Positions 34,899 through 43,615 of a stretch of 64,000 bases of DNA are shown here, piece after piece. The DNA is from Candidatus Woesearchaeota archaeon (GTDB lineage Archaea; Nanobdellota; Nanobdellia; Woesearchaeales; JABIAG01), in NCBI GenBank assembly GCA_018653365.1, contig JABIAG010000001.1, positions 514,951-578,950 on the forward strand. Direction: 5' to 3'. The translations under genes were made by a program, and so were the position numbers. The stretch's first letter is position 1; each line of letters begins with the position of its first letter. The notes beneath the pieces were generated by a model. The model was not told the origin of the DNA. It saw only the letters and a list, made by a program, of their open reading frames with translations, and ran no database searches.

Positions 34899-35531
34899 TT
34901 ATGATTTAGGTACTGAAGACTTTGAGGCCCGCTCTTGTCGAACCTCCTCTCTTAATTCTGGGCACAACGCTTCCAGGTCAGGATTGTCAATTCTACTATT
35001 ACTTAAACCAATTCTTTTACCCTGAAAAGCATAATTAGCACTAACCCACTCAGGAAACATTCCATGGTAAAGACCTGCTTTCAATACTTCCATACCACAG
35101 TTATCAACAAATTCATCTGCGTTAGGTGCTGTTGTTCGGTTTTCAGCTTTTACACCTACACAAACATAAACAAAACCAGGTTTACACCCTAAACGAGTAC
35201 TTTCTGAAGTCTCAGGAACAAACAGAAACAAATTTTGTCTACAATCCAATAATCTTCTACGCTCTTCAGTTAATAAACTTGTTTGTGCCACTAACCTTTC
35301 CCCAATAGAGAGAACAAGATCTAACTGGCTTGGGTATTGATTTAAACCCGACCACAAACCCCCTTCCCTAGAGTGATTAGACCAGATGTCATCAAATTTG
35401 TAAGCAAAAGCAACCGCATAACTTCCCTCATTAAGGTTTTCAAAATCAAATTTTGCACGCCCCCATAATGCAAAATCCTGTTGAGAATTAATTTCTGCGA
35501 CTTGTCTAATCCTTCCATCTGTAAGGGCCAT
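34899..35531 (-). CDS. hypothetical protein
   Basis: The 210-residue protein is arginine-rich and lysine-poor with beta-rich segments (SYAVAFAYKF, GFVYVCVGVKA) and cysteines at LLDCRQ, LGCKPG, DNCGM, LCPEL. No domain is recognised. It is read away from the METTL5-like gene, with 44 bases between the starts. Confidence 0.55.
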   Translation of the reverse strand: MALTDGRIRQVAEINSQQDFALWGRAKFDFENLNEGSYAVAFAYKFDDIWSNHSREGGLWSGLNQYPSQLDLVLSIGERLVAQTSLLTEERRRLLDCRQNLFLFVPETSESTRLGCKPGFVYVCVGVKAENRTTAPNADEFVDNCGMEVLKAGLYHGMFPEWVSANYAFQGKRIGLSNSRIDNPDLEALCPELREEVRQERASKSSVPKS

Positions 35532-35575
35532 AAAAAAAGAGAAATGTTTTAAATGTTATAAAGATTTAGGTGATA

Positions 35576-36163
35576 ATGACAACAAAAAAACAATTAGCAA
35601 TTACGTTATCTAAGTTAAAAGACTTTTCTAACCCAAAAGCAACCTTAGAACAGTATACAACCGATTCTAACATAGCTGCAGATATTTTATGGAATGCACA
35701 TATGTTAAACGACTTAACTAAAGTAGCGGATTTAGGGGCAGGAACAGGCGTTCTAGGAATAGGAGTGCTAGAGTTAGAAGGGAAGGTTATCTTTGTTGAA
35801 AAGGATGAAGATGCCATAAGTGTATTAAAAGAAAATTTAGAAGGATATTCTAATTATGAAATAGTTGAAAAAGATATTGGATTGTTTAATAAAAAAATAA
35901 ATACTGTAATAATGAACCCTCCATTTGGAGTACAGAACAGAAAGGCAGACAAAAGATTTGTAGAAAAAGCATTTGAGATAGCAAAAACAACTTACTACAT
36001 AGGAAAGGTAGAAAGTAAAACATTTATAGAAGCCATAAGTAAAGATCATAATAAAAAAATAACACATTACTGGGAATACGAAATGCCTTTAAAGAAAACA
36101 ATGCAACATCATACTAAAAAGGTAAAGAAAATAATGGTTGGGTGCTGGAGAATACAATGTTAG
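35576..36163 (+). CDS. METTL5-like rRNA adenine methyltransferase
   Basis: ATG 35576 (MTTKKQLAITLSKLK) is taken, with GTG 35570 as an alternative. The 195-residue protein has EQYTTDSNIAADILW, SAM motif VADLGAGTGVLGIG and the catalytic MNPPFGVQNRKADKRFVEKAF of the METTL5/COG2263 family, which forms N6-methyladenosine in rRNA. Eukaryotic METTL5 needs TRMT112; no partner is seen in the window. The end overlaps the 36157 gene. Confidence 0.88.
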   Translation: MTTKKQLAITLSKLKDFSNPKATLEQYTTDSNIAADILWNAHMLNDLTKVADLGAGTGVLGIGVLELEGKVIFVEKDEDAISVLKENLEGYSNYEIVEKDIGLFNKKINTVIMNPPFGVQNRKADKRFVEKAFEIAKTTYYIGKVESKTFIEAISKDHNKKITHYWEYEMPLKKTMQHHTKKVKKIMVGCWRIQC

Positions 36164-36555
36164 TTCCAATTCAAGACGTACGAGCCCATCATGTGCGTGA
36201 GATGTTTTTTGACTTCATCTGGTGGGAAACCTTTCCTTTAAGGGAATATCGAAGTCCAAAGGCAAGACCGTTTTTATTTCCAATCCACATAACAGATACC
36301 GTGGATGATATTTGCGTACAATGCAGATCATATCCTGCAATTAACCTTTGTAAAGGATCGAAAATGAAAAAAATGGACTCGGTTTCAGCGGAAATACTAG
36401 GAGTAAGTATTGGAAATTCATATTCATTAGTTGAATTAAAACAAAAATTTGATGAACTTGCGTTGGGCGACAATTGGAAACCGCCACGCGCTAGACTTCA
36501 CCACAATGATGCGATGCAAAGATTTTACGGTGAAGATTGGAGGCAATACACATGA
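36157..36555 (+). CDS. hypothetical protein
   Basis: ATG 36157 (MLVPIQDVRAHH) overlaps the METTL5 stop; GTG 36142 is less likely. The 132-residue protein contains IWWETFPLREYRSPKARPF and a CVQCRSYPAINLCKG segment that could bind a metal. The stop overlaps the yqhQ start as ATGA, so three genes are translated as a chain. No family recognised. Confidence 0.55.
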   Translation: MLVPIQDVRAHHVREMFFDFIWWETFPLREYRSPKARPFLFPIHITDTVDDICVQCRSYPAINLCKGSKMKKMDSVSAEILGVSIGNSYSLVELKQKFDELALGDNWKPPRARLHHNDAMQRFYGEDWRQYT

Positions 36556-37379
36556 ACTACGGAGGACAGGCAGTAATAGAAGGGATCATGATGCGATCTA
36601 AAGACAAGATGGCAGTAGCAGTAAGACTAGAAAATGGAAAAATAAAAGTAAAAAAGCAAAATATCAAACAAAATATTCTTTCTCGCATATTTTTTATTCG
36701 CGGAATCTATAACCTAATTGAACAATTAATATTAGGATACAAAACCCTAAACTGGAGTGCAGAACAACAAATGGACGAAGAAGAACAAGAAAGTTCAGGT
36801 TGGATCACAATTGGGGCTACAGTATTAGGAATTGTAGTAGCGATTGCGTTGTTTAAGTTATTTCCCCTGGGAGTTGCTAAAATGGTAGACCCAGACAGTT
36901 TGTTTGTGTTCAACCTAATAGATGGAGTTGTGAAGTTGTTAATATTTTTAGGATACTTATGGTTTATTGGCAGATTTAAGGATGTAAAACGAATATTTAG
37001 CTATCATGGAGCAGAACATAAAGCAATAGGATGCATAGAAGCAGGAAAGAAGTTAACTGTTGAGAACTGCATTAAATACGCAAAAGAACACAAAAGATGT
37101 GGAACCAATTTTCTTTTCATAGTAATTGTAGTAAGTATACTAGTTTATTTAGTTATTCCACTAAATATGGACTTTTGGGCTAAATTTGGGCTAAGATTGT
37201 TATTCTTACCAATCATAGCAGGGATCGGATATGAACTGATTAAGTTGAATAAGAAAGATAATTGGTTCTCAAAAATAATTAACTCGCCAGGAATACTAAT
37301 ACAAAAGCTAACCACTGCCGAACCAGATAAAAAAATGTTAGAAGTTAGCATAGTTGCTCTGAAAGAAGTAATGGATTAA
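36552..37379 (+). CDS. DUF1385/YqhQ-family membrane protein
   Basis: ATG 36552 (MNYGGQAVIEGIMMR) is the start; it overlaps the upstream stop by four bases. The 275-residue protein shows all YqhQ hallmarks: GGQAVIEGIMMRS, several membrane helices, SYHGAEHKAIGCIE, HKRCGTNFLFI and the end SPGILIQKLTTAEPDKKMLEVSIVALKEV (quoted in parts). YqhQ is widespread in Firmicutes and other bacteria and is of unproven function; the conserved His, Glu and Cys suggest metal chemistry. Confidence 0.88.
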   Translation: MNYGGQAVIEGIMMRSKDKMAVAVRLENGKIKVKKQNIKQNILSRIFFIRGIYNLIEQLILGYKTLNWSAEQQMDEEEQESSGWITIGATVLGIVVAIALFKLFPLGVAKMVDPDSLFVFNLIDGVVKLLIFLGYLWFIGRFKDVKRIFSYHGAEHKAIGCIEAGKKLTVENCIKYAKEHKRCGTNFLFIVIVVSILVYLVIPLNMDFWAKFGLRLLFLPIIAGIGYELIKLNKKDNWFSKIINSPGILIQKLTTAEPDKKMLEVSIVALKEVMD

Positions 37380-37384
37380 GAACA

Positions 37385-37927
37385 CTAAGGATTAAAAACT
37401 TTTTGTATTCCTTTTCTTCCTTCCGAAGATTGCCTAAGCCTTCTTATGTCTTCATCAGTTAGATTTACACGGGACATTGCAGCTTTTATGGCCCCTTCAT
37501 CAATTATTCTTCTCACTTCAGCTTTTCTAGCTGTTAGTGCAGCGTTAACATCAGTAATAGCATTAGAATATGCTTGATTAGGATCTTCATCTTGTTCAAG
37601 ACCCTCTGCACAATCTTTTTTTCCCAACCCATCAAAATCATGATCTACAAATCTGCGTGTTTTTCCTGTAGCTGAATCTTCAACTAATATTTCTAGAGCA
37701 TTTCCTTTTCGAACCCCTCTTTTTTTTGCTAGATTCAGTATAGTTAGAGTGTGCTTTTTCCCTTTATATTCTATTACTCTTGTGCTTCCTTTTGATGCGC
37801 TTGCTACCCACGCCACATCTGTAACTCTTTTAAGAGGAGTATATTTTTTAAAAATACCTGCTTTAGCATAAGGAGAAAGTGCTAATACGGTACAAGCAAC
37901 TGTAAGTGCTTTTCTTAAGTATGTCAT
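37385..37927 (-). CDS. secreted hypothetical protein
   Basis: The 180-residue protein has a Sec-type signal peptide (LRKALTVACTVLALSPYAKA) with an Ala-x-Ala-like cleavage site after residue 23. The mature part is charged, arginine/lysine mixed, with an acidic DHDFDGLGKKD loop reminiscent of calcium sites and a helical C-terminus (DEDIRRLRQSSEGRKG). No family is recognised. It faces yqhQ tail to tail. Confidence 0.6.
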   Translation of the reverse strand: MTYLRKALTVACTVLALSPYAKAGIFKKYTPLKRVTDVAWVASASKGSTRVIEYKGKKHTLTILNLAKKRGVRKGNALEILVEDSATGKTRRFVDHDFDGLGKKDCAEGLEQDEDPNQAYSNAITDVNAALTARKAEVRRIIDEGAIKAAMSRVNLTDEDIRRLRQSSEGRKGIQKVFNP

Positions 37928-38071
37928 AAACTTAGAGGAGTATAACTAGTATATAAATGTTTTGTTTTGTTACTACGATAAAGTGGTATACTTGATTTTG
38001 ATAATATAAGAAATCTTTATAAATAAAGTATCATTCAAGAGTAGTAATATGTACTTGGGGGAAAGGTCAAA

Positions 38072-39256
38072 ATGAAAAAATTACTAATTTTAATGATTCT
38101 CGTAGCAGCATTACTAGTATTTACAGGTTGTCAAGAAGAGGACCCATATGATGATTTCATAACTGGAGACATAAATTTAGATGGTGATGATGACACTGAC
38201 GATACAGACGATTCTGATGATGACACAGACGATGCAGACGATTCTGATGACGATGATGATACAACTGATGATGCAGACGATTCTGATGACGATGATGACA
38301 CAACGGATGATACAACCCCAACAAGAAAAGATGAAAGACCATTTGGAGAAAAATTACAATCTTACATTGAAGATGAAAACAATAACATATTCGATATTTA
38401 TGACTGCCAAAATGGAATGGTAGAATTTGCAGAAAACTACAAATATGATGTAGAAGACAGAATAGATGATAAAGAAAGAGACATAGATGATCAAGACGAC
38501 GAAATAAGCGATGCAGATGACGAAGTAGACGATCTAGAAAGAGACTTAGTTATTCTAGAAGCGGATCTAGTAACACTTAAAGCACTAAAAAGCAATCAAA
38601 CCCACTGGGACGGACTAACAAGTACCCAACAAAACGCACTAACTGACGATATAAATGACAAAGAAAAAGACATTGAAAACAAAGAAGATGACATCGATAA
38701 CGCAGATGATGACGTAAAAGACGAAGAAGATTACCAAGAAGACCTAGAAGATGAACTAAACACACTTGAAGATGATCTAGATGATGCAGAAAACGCATAT
38801 GATAAAATTGAAAACTACTGTTCATTCCTAATAAGTTCAGAAGGAGAGAGCGAATTAAACATTAATTTAGCAAGATGTGACGATATAATCGACGATCTAA
38901 AAGATGACATAGATGACGCAGAAGACGATGTAAACGATGCTGAAGATGATGAAGATGCTGAAAAAGATGATCTAGATGATGAAGAAGATTTGTTAGAAGT
39001 AATGGAAGATCGACTAGACGAACTAGAAGATAACCTAACATCAATGAAAAACTTCAACTCGTCCGACTCTAGAATACCTGGAGTAGAAAGACAAATCGAA
39101 GACCTTGATGACGACATAAAAGATCAAAAAGATGAAGTAAGAGACGCAGAAGACAATGTCGACGAAGCAGCATCAGATCTAAGAGACGAAGAAAGAAAAG
39201 AAACTGATCTTAAAAGAAGATTAAGAGAAGTAAGAAATCTTTGTGCTCGAAGCTAA
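38072..39256 (+). CDS. Asp-rich coiled-coil lipoprotein
   Basis: The 394-residue protein starts MKKLLILMILVAALLVFTGC with a perfect lipobox (VFTGC). Next comes a near-pure Asp/Thr/Ser linker (DDTDDTDDSDDDTDD) of about 40 residues made of tandem repeats. Two long stretches of charged coiled coil (DKEKDIENKEDDIDNADDD, DDIDDAEDDVNDAEDDED) follow, with three cysteines in the remainder. It is a very acidic surface tether, probably binding cations. GGGGGAAAGG precedes the start. A hairpin pair follows the stop. Confidence 0.75.
   Translation: MKKLLILMILVAALLVFTGCQEEDPYDDFITGDINLDGDDDTDDTDDSDDDTDDADDSDDDDDTTDDADDSDDDDDTTDDTTPTRKDERPFGEKLQSYIEDENNNIFDIYDCQNGMVEFAENYKYDVEDRIDDKERDIDDQDDEISDADDEVDDLERDLVILEADLVTLKALKSNQTHWDGLTSTQQNALTDDINDKEKDIENKEDDIDNADDDVKDEEDYQEDLEDELNTLEDDLDDAENAYDKIENYCSFLISSEGESELNINLARCDDIIDDLKDDIDDAEDDVNDAEDDEDAEKDDLDDEEDLLEVMEDRLDELEDNLTSMKNFNSSDSRIPGVERQIEDLDDDIKDQKDEVRDAEDNVDEAASDLRDEERKETDLKRRLREVRNLCARS
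38231..38308 (+). repeat. 39-base tandem repeat inside the lipoprotein gene
   Basis: GATGCAGACGATTCTGATGA and the next 19 bases occur at 38231-38269 and again, with few changes, at 38270-38308. A shorter, related copy precedes them. Each unit encodes 13 residues of the Asp-rich linker (D-A-D-D-S-D-D-D-D-D-T-T-D), so the linker could grow or shrink by whole units without a frameshift. Confidence 0.75.
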
Positions 39257-39268
39257 AGCTTTTTACAA

Positions 39269-39321
39269 CATAATTGTGTTTAACCCAATTATGAGCATAA
39301 AGCTTTCTGAGAAAGCTTTTT
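39269..39321 (+). terminator. two hairpins and T-run after the Asp-rich lipoprotein gene
   Basis: CATAATTG pairs with CAATTATG (39269-39293, 9-base loop), and AAAGCTTTC pairs with GAAAGCTTT (39299-39319, TGA loop), followed by TTTAAATT. This fits transcription termination for the 38072 gene. The TTTTTAAATTAC at its end may also be the TATA box of the 39350 gene. Confidence 0.6.
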
Positions 39322-39349
39322 AAATTACATTTTATTCTTTTTTCTTATA

Positions 39350-39721
39350 TTGGCAAAGATAGCGATAGTAGAACGAGACCCAGGTCCAGGAAATGTTTCA
39401 GCTCTTCAAATAGTTCTAGAACAACATTATCACGAAGTTTCAGACACTCAAAAACCGGATCTTATCGTATATGAAGATCGTGAACGCAATGGCCTTCCGG
39501 TTCATGACTTAAAAACACTAACAAGATACGATGTTCCTGTAATAATACTTTCAAATAGACAGGACTGGAATCGTCTTTTACCAAGAAAATCAGTTGTTTT
39601 TAGACGAACTGCAGAAGATGAAGGGAAAAACCAACCAACTACTGTAAAGGCATTAGAAACAATGTGTAACTTCCTACCCGCAATGCTTACCGTGGATTAT
39701 TCCTGCGTTGTTTGGCAATAA
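39350..39721 (+). CDS. hypothetical protein, possible degenerate receiver fold
   Basis: The 123-residue protein starts at TTG 39350 about 27 bases after TTTTTAAATTA. The order KIAIVERDPGPG, KPDLIVYEDRERNGLPV, VPVIILSNRQD resembles a response-regulator receiver, but the phosphoacceptor position reads VYED rather than L-L/D-D and no partner kinase is near. Arginine-rich, lysine-poor. The 3' end overlaps the 39687 gene by 35 bases tail to tail. Confidence 0.5.
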   Translation: MAKIAIVERDPGPGNVSALQIVLEQHYHEVSDTQKPDLIVYEDRERNGLPVHDLKTLTRYDVPVIILSNRQDWNRLLPRKSVVFRRTAEDEGKNQPTTVKALETMCNFLPAMLTVDYSCVVWQ

Positions 39722-40259
39722 AACGTTCTAAACTATCCACCTTACGCAAGAGTTCTAATTTCTCCTGATTACCCTCATCTAACGTTTTAGCATACTTAGA
39801 CAGGTCAAAATCTCCTTTTTTTACTGTCTGAGCAATGTTAATAAACTTAGCAATCTCAGACTTCATATTAGATGAATCTTCTGACATTGCATCTATTTTA
39901 GTTTTAAGCTCCTTAAAAGAATCTAGATCCTCAGTAAGAGATTTAGTACGTGCTTGCATTTCTGTAGAGAACTCTACACTAAGATCATTTACTAAATCCT
40001 TTTTAGCTTTAGAAAGAAATAATTTAGTATCAGAAAGTTCTGAACGAAATTCAGAATTAATTTGCTTAAATGTTTCTGTTAAAAAATTCAATTGCTCAGC
40101 TAATGCCTTAAGATTATTTCGAGAATCATCTAACTCTTGGGTAAGCTCTTCATTAGACTCTTTTAATCTAGCAAGTTCAATATTCTGATTCTTAACCCTG
40201 CCATTAAGCGAATCCAATAAAGATTGCATTTCAGTTATTTTCTCTTTGTTAACGAACAT
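39687..40259 (-). CDS. coiled-coil protein
   Basis: The 190-residue protein is one long charged helix with heptads (LARLKESNEELTQELDD, LKALAEQLNFLTETFKQ), with a few breaks. It has no membrane helix or signal. It may be a structural or scaffold protein; no family is recognised. Divergent from 40339. Confidence 0.65.
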   Translation of the reverse strand: MFVNKEKITEMQSLLDSLNGRVKNQNIELARLKESNEELTQELDDSRNNLKALAEQLNFLTETFKQINSEFRSELSDTKLFLSKAKKDLVNDLSVEFSTEMQARTKSLTEDLDSFKELKTKIDAMSEDSSNMKSEIAKFINIAQTVKKGDFDLSKYAKTLDEGNQEKLELLRKVDSLERFIAKQRRNNPR

Positions 40260-40338
40260 ATAATTAGAATGAATTAATGATCTTTTAAATATTTAGATTG
40301 TGAAAAATCTTTATAAAAACCATAACACCCCCAACTTC

Positions 40339-40794
40339 ATGACATACACTCATTTTAATGAGGGAGAGGTTCAAGTATTTGAAGCGGGGGCATACTCAAC
40401 AAATTTTCGAAGTTGTTTATTCTTAGCTATATGGACTCCAACAACAGCAAGGTTTGTAGCAGCACATGCACGAGCTTTAACAAATGATAAAAATTCACCA
40501 CACTTTTTAAGGGGAGATTTTACTGAATATGGCCGAGCATTCATATTAGATCATGGAGTGCATTTAGGCAATGTTAGTCGAAGAGCAATAGAATTATTAC
40601 CTGAAGCAGAATACATGAAAATAATTGCATCCACAAGAGATACTTTAGAACCAGTACTAGCAACAGTCCCTGACGAAATTAATTTAGCTTTTAGAATTGT
40701 AGGAAAAGATCTCAAACGCATATACTTTGAAGATGGAAGAGCAAGAATAGTATATTGTGAAGGACCTAAACGTGGACAAGAAGAATTATTCTAA
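40339..40794 (+). CDS. hypothetical protein, faint CheD-like pattern
   Basis: ATG 40339 (MTYTHFNEGEVQVFEAG) is preferred to GTG 40300 because CTTTATAAAAACC at 40308 makes it leaderless. The 151-residue protein has a strand with Cys (NFRSCLFLAIWTP) followed by a strand ending in His (FVAAHARAL), the order of the Cys-His pair in CheD glutamine deamidases. There is no chemotaxis gene in the window, so the assignment is weak. The stop overlaps DUF655 by four bases. Confidence 0.5.
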   Translation: MTYTHFNEGEVQVFEAGAYSTNFRSCLFLAIWTPTTARFVAAHARALTNDKNSPHFLRGDFTEYGRAFILDHGVHLGNVSRRAIELLPEAEYMKIIASTRDTLEPVLATVPDEINLAFRIVGKDLKRIYFEDGRARIVYCEGPKRGQEELF

Positions 40795-41357
40795 CCTCTA
40801 ACAAAAATCTTATGTTTCTCTGAACCAGATAACTCTGCTAAAATACGTTTCACTACTAATTTCTGTGGGTCAGGCATTAAATGAACTCTCTTCTTAATAT
40901 CAGCAAAATCTTTGAAAGGCTCTTTTCGCTCCTCAATAATTTCCCACATATGCTTTTTACCCAAACCAGGTAAAAGCTCTAACTGATGCATTCTAGTAGA
41001 CAAAGGCTGAGCTTTATTAAAAAATTCAACGAACTTTGCTTCTTGTTGTTTAACAACATCAGTGATAACAAAATCTAGTTCTGAACGTGCAGTAGAGCTA
41101 AGTTTTTCCATTTCTAACTTACCAATAATATGATGAATTTTATCACGTTTTCCTTCTCCAATATATACTATTTCATAAGGTTGAAGAAAAACTCCTTTTT
41201 TAGGAACTAATTCCAATAACATAAAATGAGTTTTACCAATAGCTTGAGCTATAGCAGACTTCAAATGTGAAGGTCTACTATCTGAGTGATACCCATTTTG
41301 AAGGAAATCCAAAACGATGGCTTCCTCTTCTCTATCCGAATATTGTTCTTGTTCCAT
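40791..41357 (-). CDS. DUF655 protein with helix-hairpin-helix
   Basis: The 188-residue protein matches archaeal DUF655: FMLLELVPKKGVFL as an OB-fold core, GEGKRDKIHHIIG, FVEFFNKAQPLSTRMHQLELLPGLGKKHMWEII with the HhH motif LPGLGKKH. It is an RNA- or DNA-binding protein almost always encoded next to rpoF and eL21, as here. Function in translation or tRNA maturation is inferred. Confidence 0.9.
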   Translation of the reverse strand: MEQEQYSDREEEAIVLDFLQNGYHSDSRPSHLKSAIAQAIGKTHFMLLELVPKKGVFLQPYEIVYIGEGKRDKIHHIIGKLEMEKLSSTARSELDFVITDVVKQQEAKFVEFFNKAQPLSTRMHQLELLPGLGKKHMWEIIEERKEPFKDFADIKKRVHLMPDPQKLVVKRILAELSGSEKHKIFVRG

Positions 41358-41447
41358 TCTATTAACTATCTAAAATTGATTAGTTTGCCCCCTAAGCTAT
41401 CAAATTCTAATATAAAAAGGGTATGCAGATATATAAAGGTTGTTAAA

Positions 41448-41804
41448 TTACTTCTTCTTAACCGGAACAAGTTCATTAACAGTAGAAATAATCTTTTTTA
41501 GATTATCAGCCTTAACAGTAATTGTGTAACCTTGTAATACTACCTTAAGTTCATCAGTACTTCTTGGTAACGTATCAACAATTTTTGAAATATGAATTTC
41601 TTTAACTCTAGGTATTTCAAGACCAATAAGTTTTTTTGTTAATTCTGCACCTAGTTTAGAATCAATAGCAAGAATAGAATTAAGGTTTTCTTCAGTTTTA
41701 TTAGCTCTAAAATTAAGTTCTTCATCTCTTTTCTTAATTCTTTTAAGCTCGTCCTGAACCTCTACCATAGTTAATGGTTTTTCTTCAATTATTTCGGGAT
41801 GCAT
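41448..41804 (-). CDS. rpoF: RNA polymerase subunit Rpo4 (F)
   Basis: The 118-residue protein has the order typical of archaeal Rpo4: PLTMVEVQDELKRI, a middle helix with ELTKKLIGLEIPRV, then KIVDTLPRSTDELKVVLQGY and a final helix. Rpo4 forms the RNA polymerase stalk with Rpo7 (not in this window). The ATG overlaps the end of the eL21 gene by 16 bases in another frame. Confidence 0.85.
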   Translation of the reverse strand: MHPEIIEEKPLTMVEVQDELKRIKKRDEELNFRANKTEENLNSILAIDSKLGAELTKKLIGLEIPRVKEIHISKIVDTLPRSTDELKVVLQGYTITVKADNLKKIISTVNELVPVKKK

Positions 41805-42088
41805 TTTTTTAAATGAACAGGATGTGATACCAAGATTTTCTCTTTGTTTCCATCCTTGATCTTAACCTCATAACATATTTTCTTCTTACCTACAATTTCA
41901 CCAGTTTTACCCAAAAACCGAGGAAAATACATGCCTTTTTGAACTGCAGGTTCAACACATAAATGTACTTTTTCTCCAAGTTTGAAGACTTGAAAAAATC
42001 TAGAAATACTAATTTTACCTTTTTCCCGGCGCTCTTTCTTCATCTTATAACGCGTTTTCGTTCTAAAAGTACCTTTGTTTCTAGCCAT
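41789..42088 (-). CDS. rpl21e: ribosomal protein eL21
   Basis: The 99-residue protein has the eL21 signs: basic start (RNKGTFRTKTRYKM), QVFKLGEKVHLCVEPAVQKGMYFPRF (quoted in part) and FLGKTGEIVGKKK. It is a 50S protein found in archaea and eukaryotes. It heads the operon eL21-rpo4-(gap)-DUF655. The promoter region (ACCATTTATAAATG on the plus strand near 42107) gives a leaderless start. Confidence 0.95.
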   Translation of the reverse strand: MARNKGTFRTKTRYKMKKERREKGKISISRFFQVFKLGEKVHLCVEPAVQKGMYFPRFLGKTGEIVGKKKICYEVKIKDGNKEKILVSHPVHLKKCIPK

Positions 42089-42120
42089 ACAAATCAGGAG
42101 ATATAAACCATTTATAAATG

Positions 42121-42549
42121 TTATTGTTTAATTTGCTTAACCATCATGTACCAAGAACCATGATCCTGAGAAATAGAAAAACCCTTTTTTTCAAACAAAC
42201 CCCTGCTCTTAATATTAGTTGCGCCAACTCCTGCTTGAACAAACGGAACGGTGTTTTCTATTGAAAGCTCCAAAGCACAATCCAACAAACCACAACCAAT
42301 CCCCCTGCGTTTATGGGATTCAGCAACCCCAATATAATCAACGGTTGAATGAGTTGAATAAATATCCAATACACAAAAACCCAATGCAGCATTATTTTCT
42401 AATGCCAAGCAAACCTGTGTACCTCTATCTTGAAGGTAACTTCCTACCAGTCTTGATGCAAAATCTCTAGGGGCACACCTACAATGCATAAAAAGATCAA
42501 TTAATTGTGCTCTTCTTATTTCATCAATATCCAGTGTAATCTCTATCAT
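42121..42549 (-). CDS. GNAT-family acetyltransferase
   Basis: The 142-residue protein has CLALENNAALGFCVLDIY, VDYIGVAESHKRRGIGCGLLDCALE (motif A, R-R-x-G-x-G) and a final FEKKGFSISQDHGSWYMMVK as in RimI-like enzymes. It likely acetylates an amine on a protein or small molecule. It is six bases per codon rich in cysteine for its size (FMHCRCAP, VCLAL), which may be structural. Independent of the eL21 operon. Confidence 0.85.
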   Translation of the reverse strand: MIEITLDIDEIRRAQLIDLFMHCRCAPRDFASRLVGSYLQDRGTQVCLALENNAALGFCVLDIYSTHSTVDYIGVAESHKRRGIGCGLLDCALELSIENTVPFVQAGVGATNIKSRGLFEKKGFSISQDHGSWYMMVKQIKQ

Positions 42550-42582
42550 AACACAAAAGAAACAAACAACAATTTTAAAAGA

Positions 42583-43581
42583 TTACCTAAGAGTACCAAG
42601 TCTGACTAAAAATCTGCCCCAGAAAGAGTTAATTACATTAACAGTTTTATCATACGTTAGTGTTTCAATTCTCTGCTCAGTTTTGGTTCGAGTTACCTCT
42701 CTTGTTTTAGTCTCATCCATTATCTTGATATTATCATTTGGAACAAATTTAAAACTTACACTATCCGGATCAATTTTAGCAAAATAAGGAAGATCTTTTG
42801 GCGAATAGACAACATGAGTCCTAAGATCCTTAGAAGAAGAAGCAGGAATTCGTACAACACCATAATTTTCAGATTCAGTATCTGCTAAACTAGTTGGACC
42901 ATCCACCTGGTTTTCATAAATTAAAATATTATAAGATACATCAACGTCAACATCAAAATTGTTTTTCAAATTAAGTACTGCGATAGACAACTTACAACTT
43001 ATATCAGGGCATTCGACCAATTTAGGATCAGACACTCCAATGGGCTCAAGAAATTTGCCAGATATAACAACCGGAAACGACAGGGTTTCTGTAACGTTCT
43101 CTAAATATTCAACATCAAAACTAATTGTTTTATCCTCTGTAACTGAGAATGTTTGTTCAGTTGTCTTGAAATCCAATGCGTTAATGATTGAAACGTAAAG
43201 GTTGGTATTAGTGTCTAGTTCTTGATCAACATGTATGAACGTGTCAGTTATAACAAACCTTCCCAAATCAGTATTTGGAACAAAAATGCTGAGGACTAAA
43301 GAGAACAACATAAAAATAAAAGCTAGTGCAAAAATCCGCAACATCCATTTTGGAAAATAAGAATGTGGATCAGGATTAAAAGTTATGATAATTAACCAAA
43401 TTAAGAATACAATAAAAACAATTGCGGAAACAATAAAAAGTAAATTTAAAAGTAAAAAAAGTAAGAGAAAAATAATTGCATAAGGAATCAAACTTGGCCA
43501 GGAAAGTTTTTGCTTTTTTGAAAAAGGTTTCTTAAGAGTCTCTAACAAAACTTCGCCAACTGCTTTCAAAAATTTAGTCAT
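42583..43581 (-). CDS. membrane protein with beta-rich exterior domain
   Basis: The 332-residue protein has three or four membrane helices in the first 115 residues (LLFLLLNLLFIVSAIVFIVFLIWLIII, MLRIFALAFIFMLFSLVL). A predicted exterior domain of beta strands follows, with a Cys pair (LVECPDISCKL). The pattern of tandem strands with conserved-looking VSYNILIY suggests an Ig-like or similar fold. No family recognised. Convergent neighbours are absent; it is read with the sufS group. Confidence 0.6.
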   Translation of the reverse strand: MTKFLKAVGEVLLETLKKPFSKKQKLSWPSLIPYAIIFLLLFLLLNLLFIVSAIVFIVFLIWLIIITFNPDPHSYFPKWMLRIFALAFIFMLFSLVLSIFVPNTDLGRFVITDTFIHVDQELDTNTNLYVSIINALDFKTTEQTFSVTEDKTISFDVEYLENVTETLSFPVVISGKFLEPIGVSDPKLVECPDISCKLSIAVLNLKNNFDVDVDVSYNILIYENQVDGPTSLADTESENYGVVRIPASSSKDLRTHVVYSPKDLPYFAKIDPDSVSFKFVPNDNIKIMDETKTREVTRTKTEQRIETLTYDKTVNVINSFWGRFLVRLGTLR

Positions 43582-43615
43582 GGATTTACATTAATAAAGA
43601 GGTATATAAACTTTT

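Noticed and set aside
38157-38423. ORFs 38157-38342 (-) and 38181-38423 (+) inside the Asp-rich lipoprotein gene
   Set aside because: They are by-products of GAT/GAC repeats read in other frames (His/Arg/Leu and Met/Thr runs).
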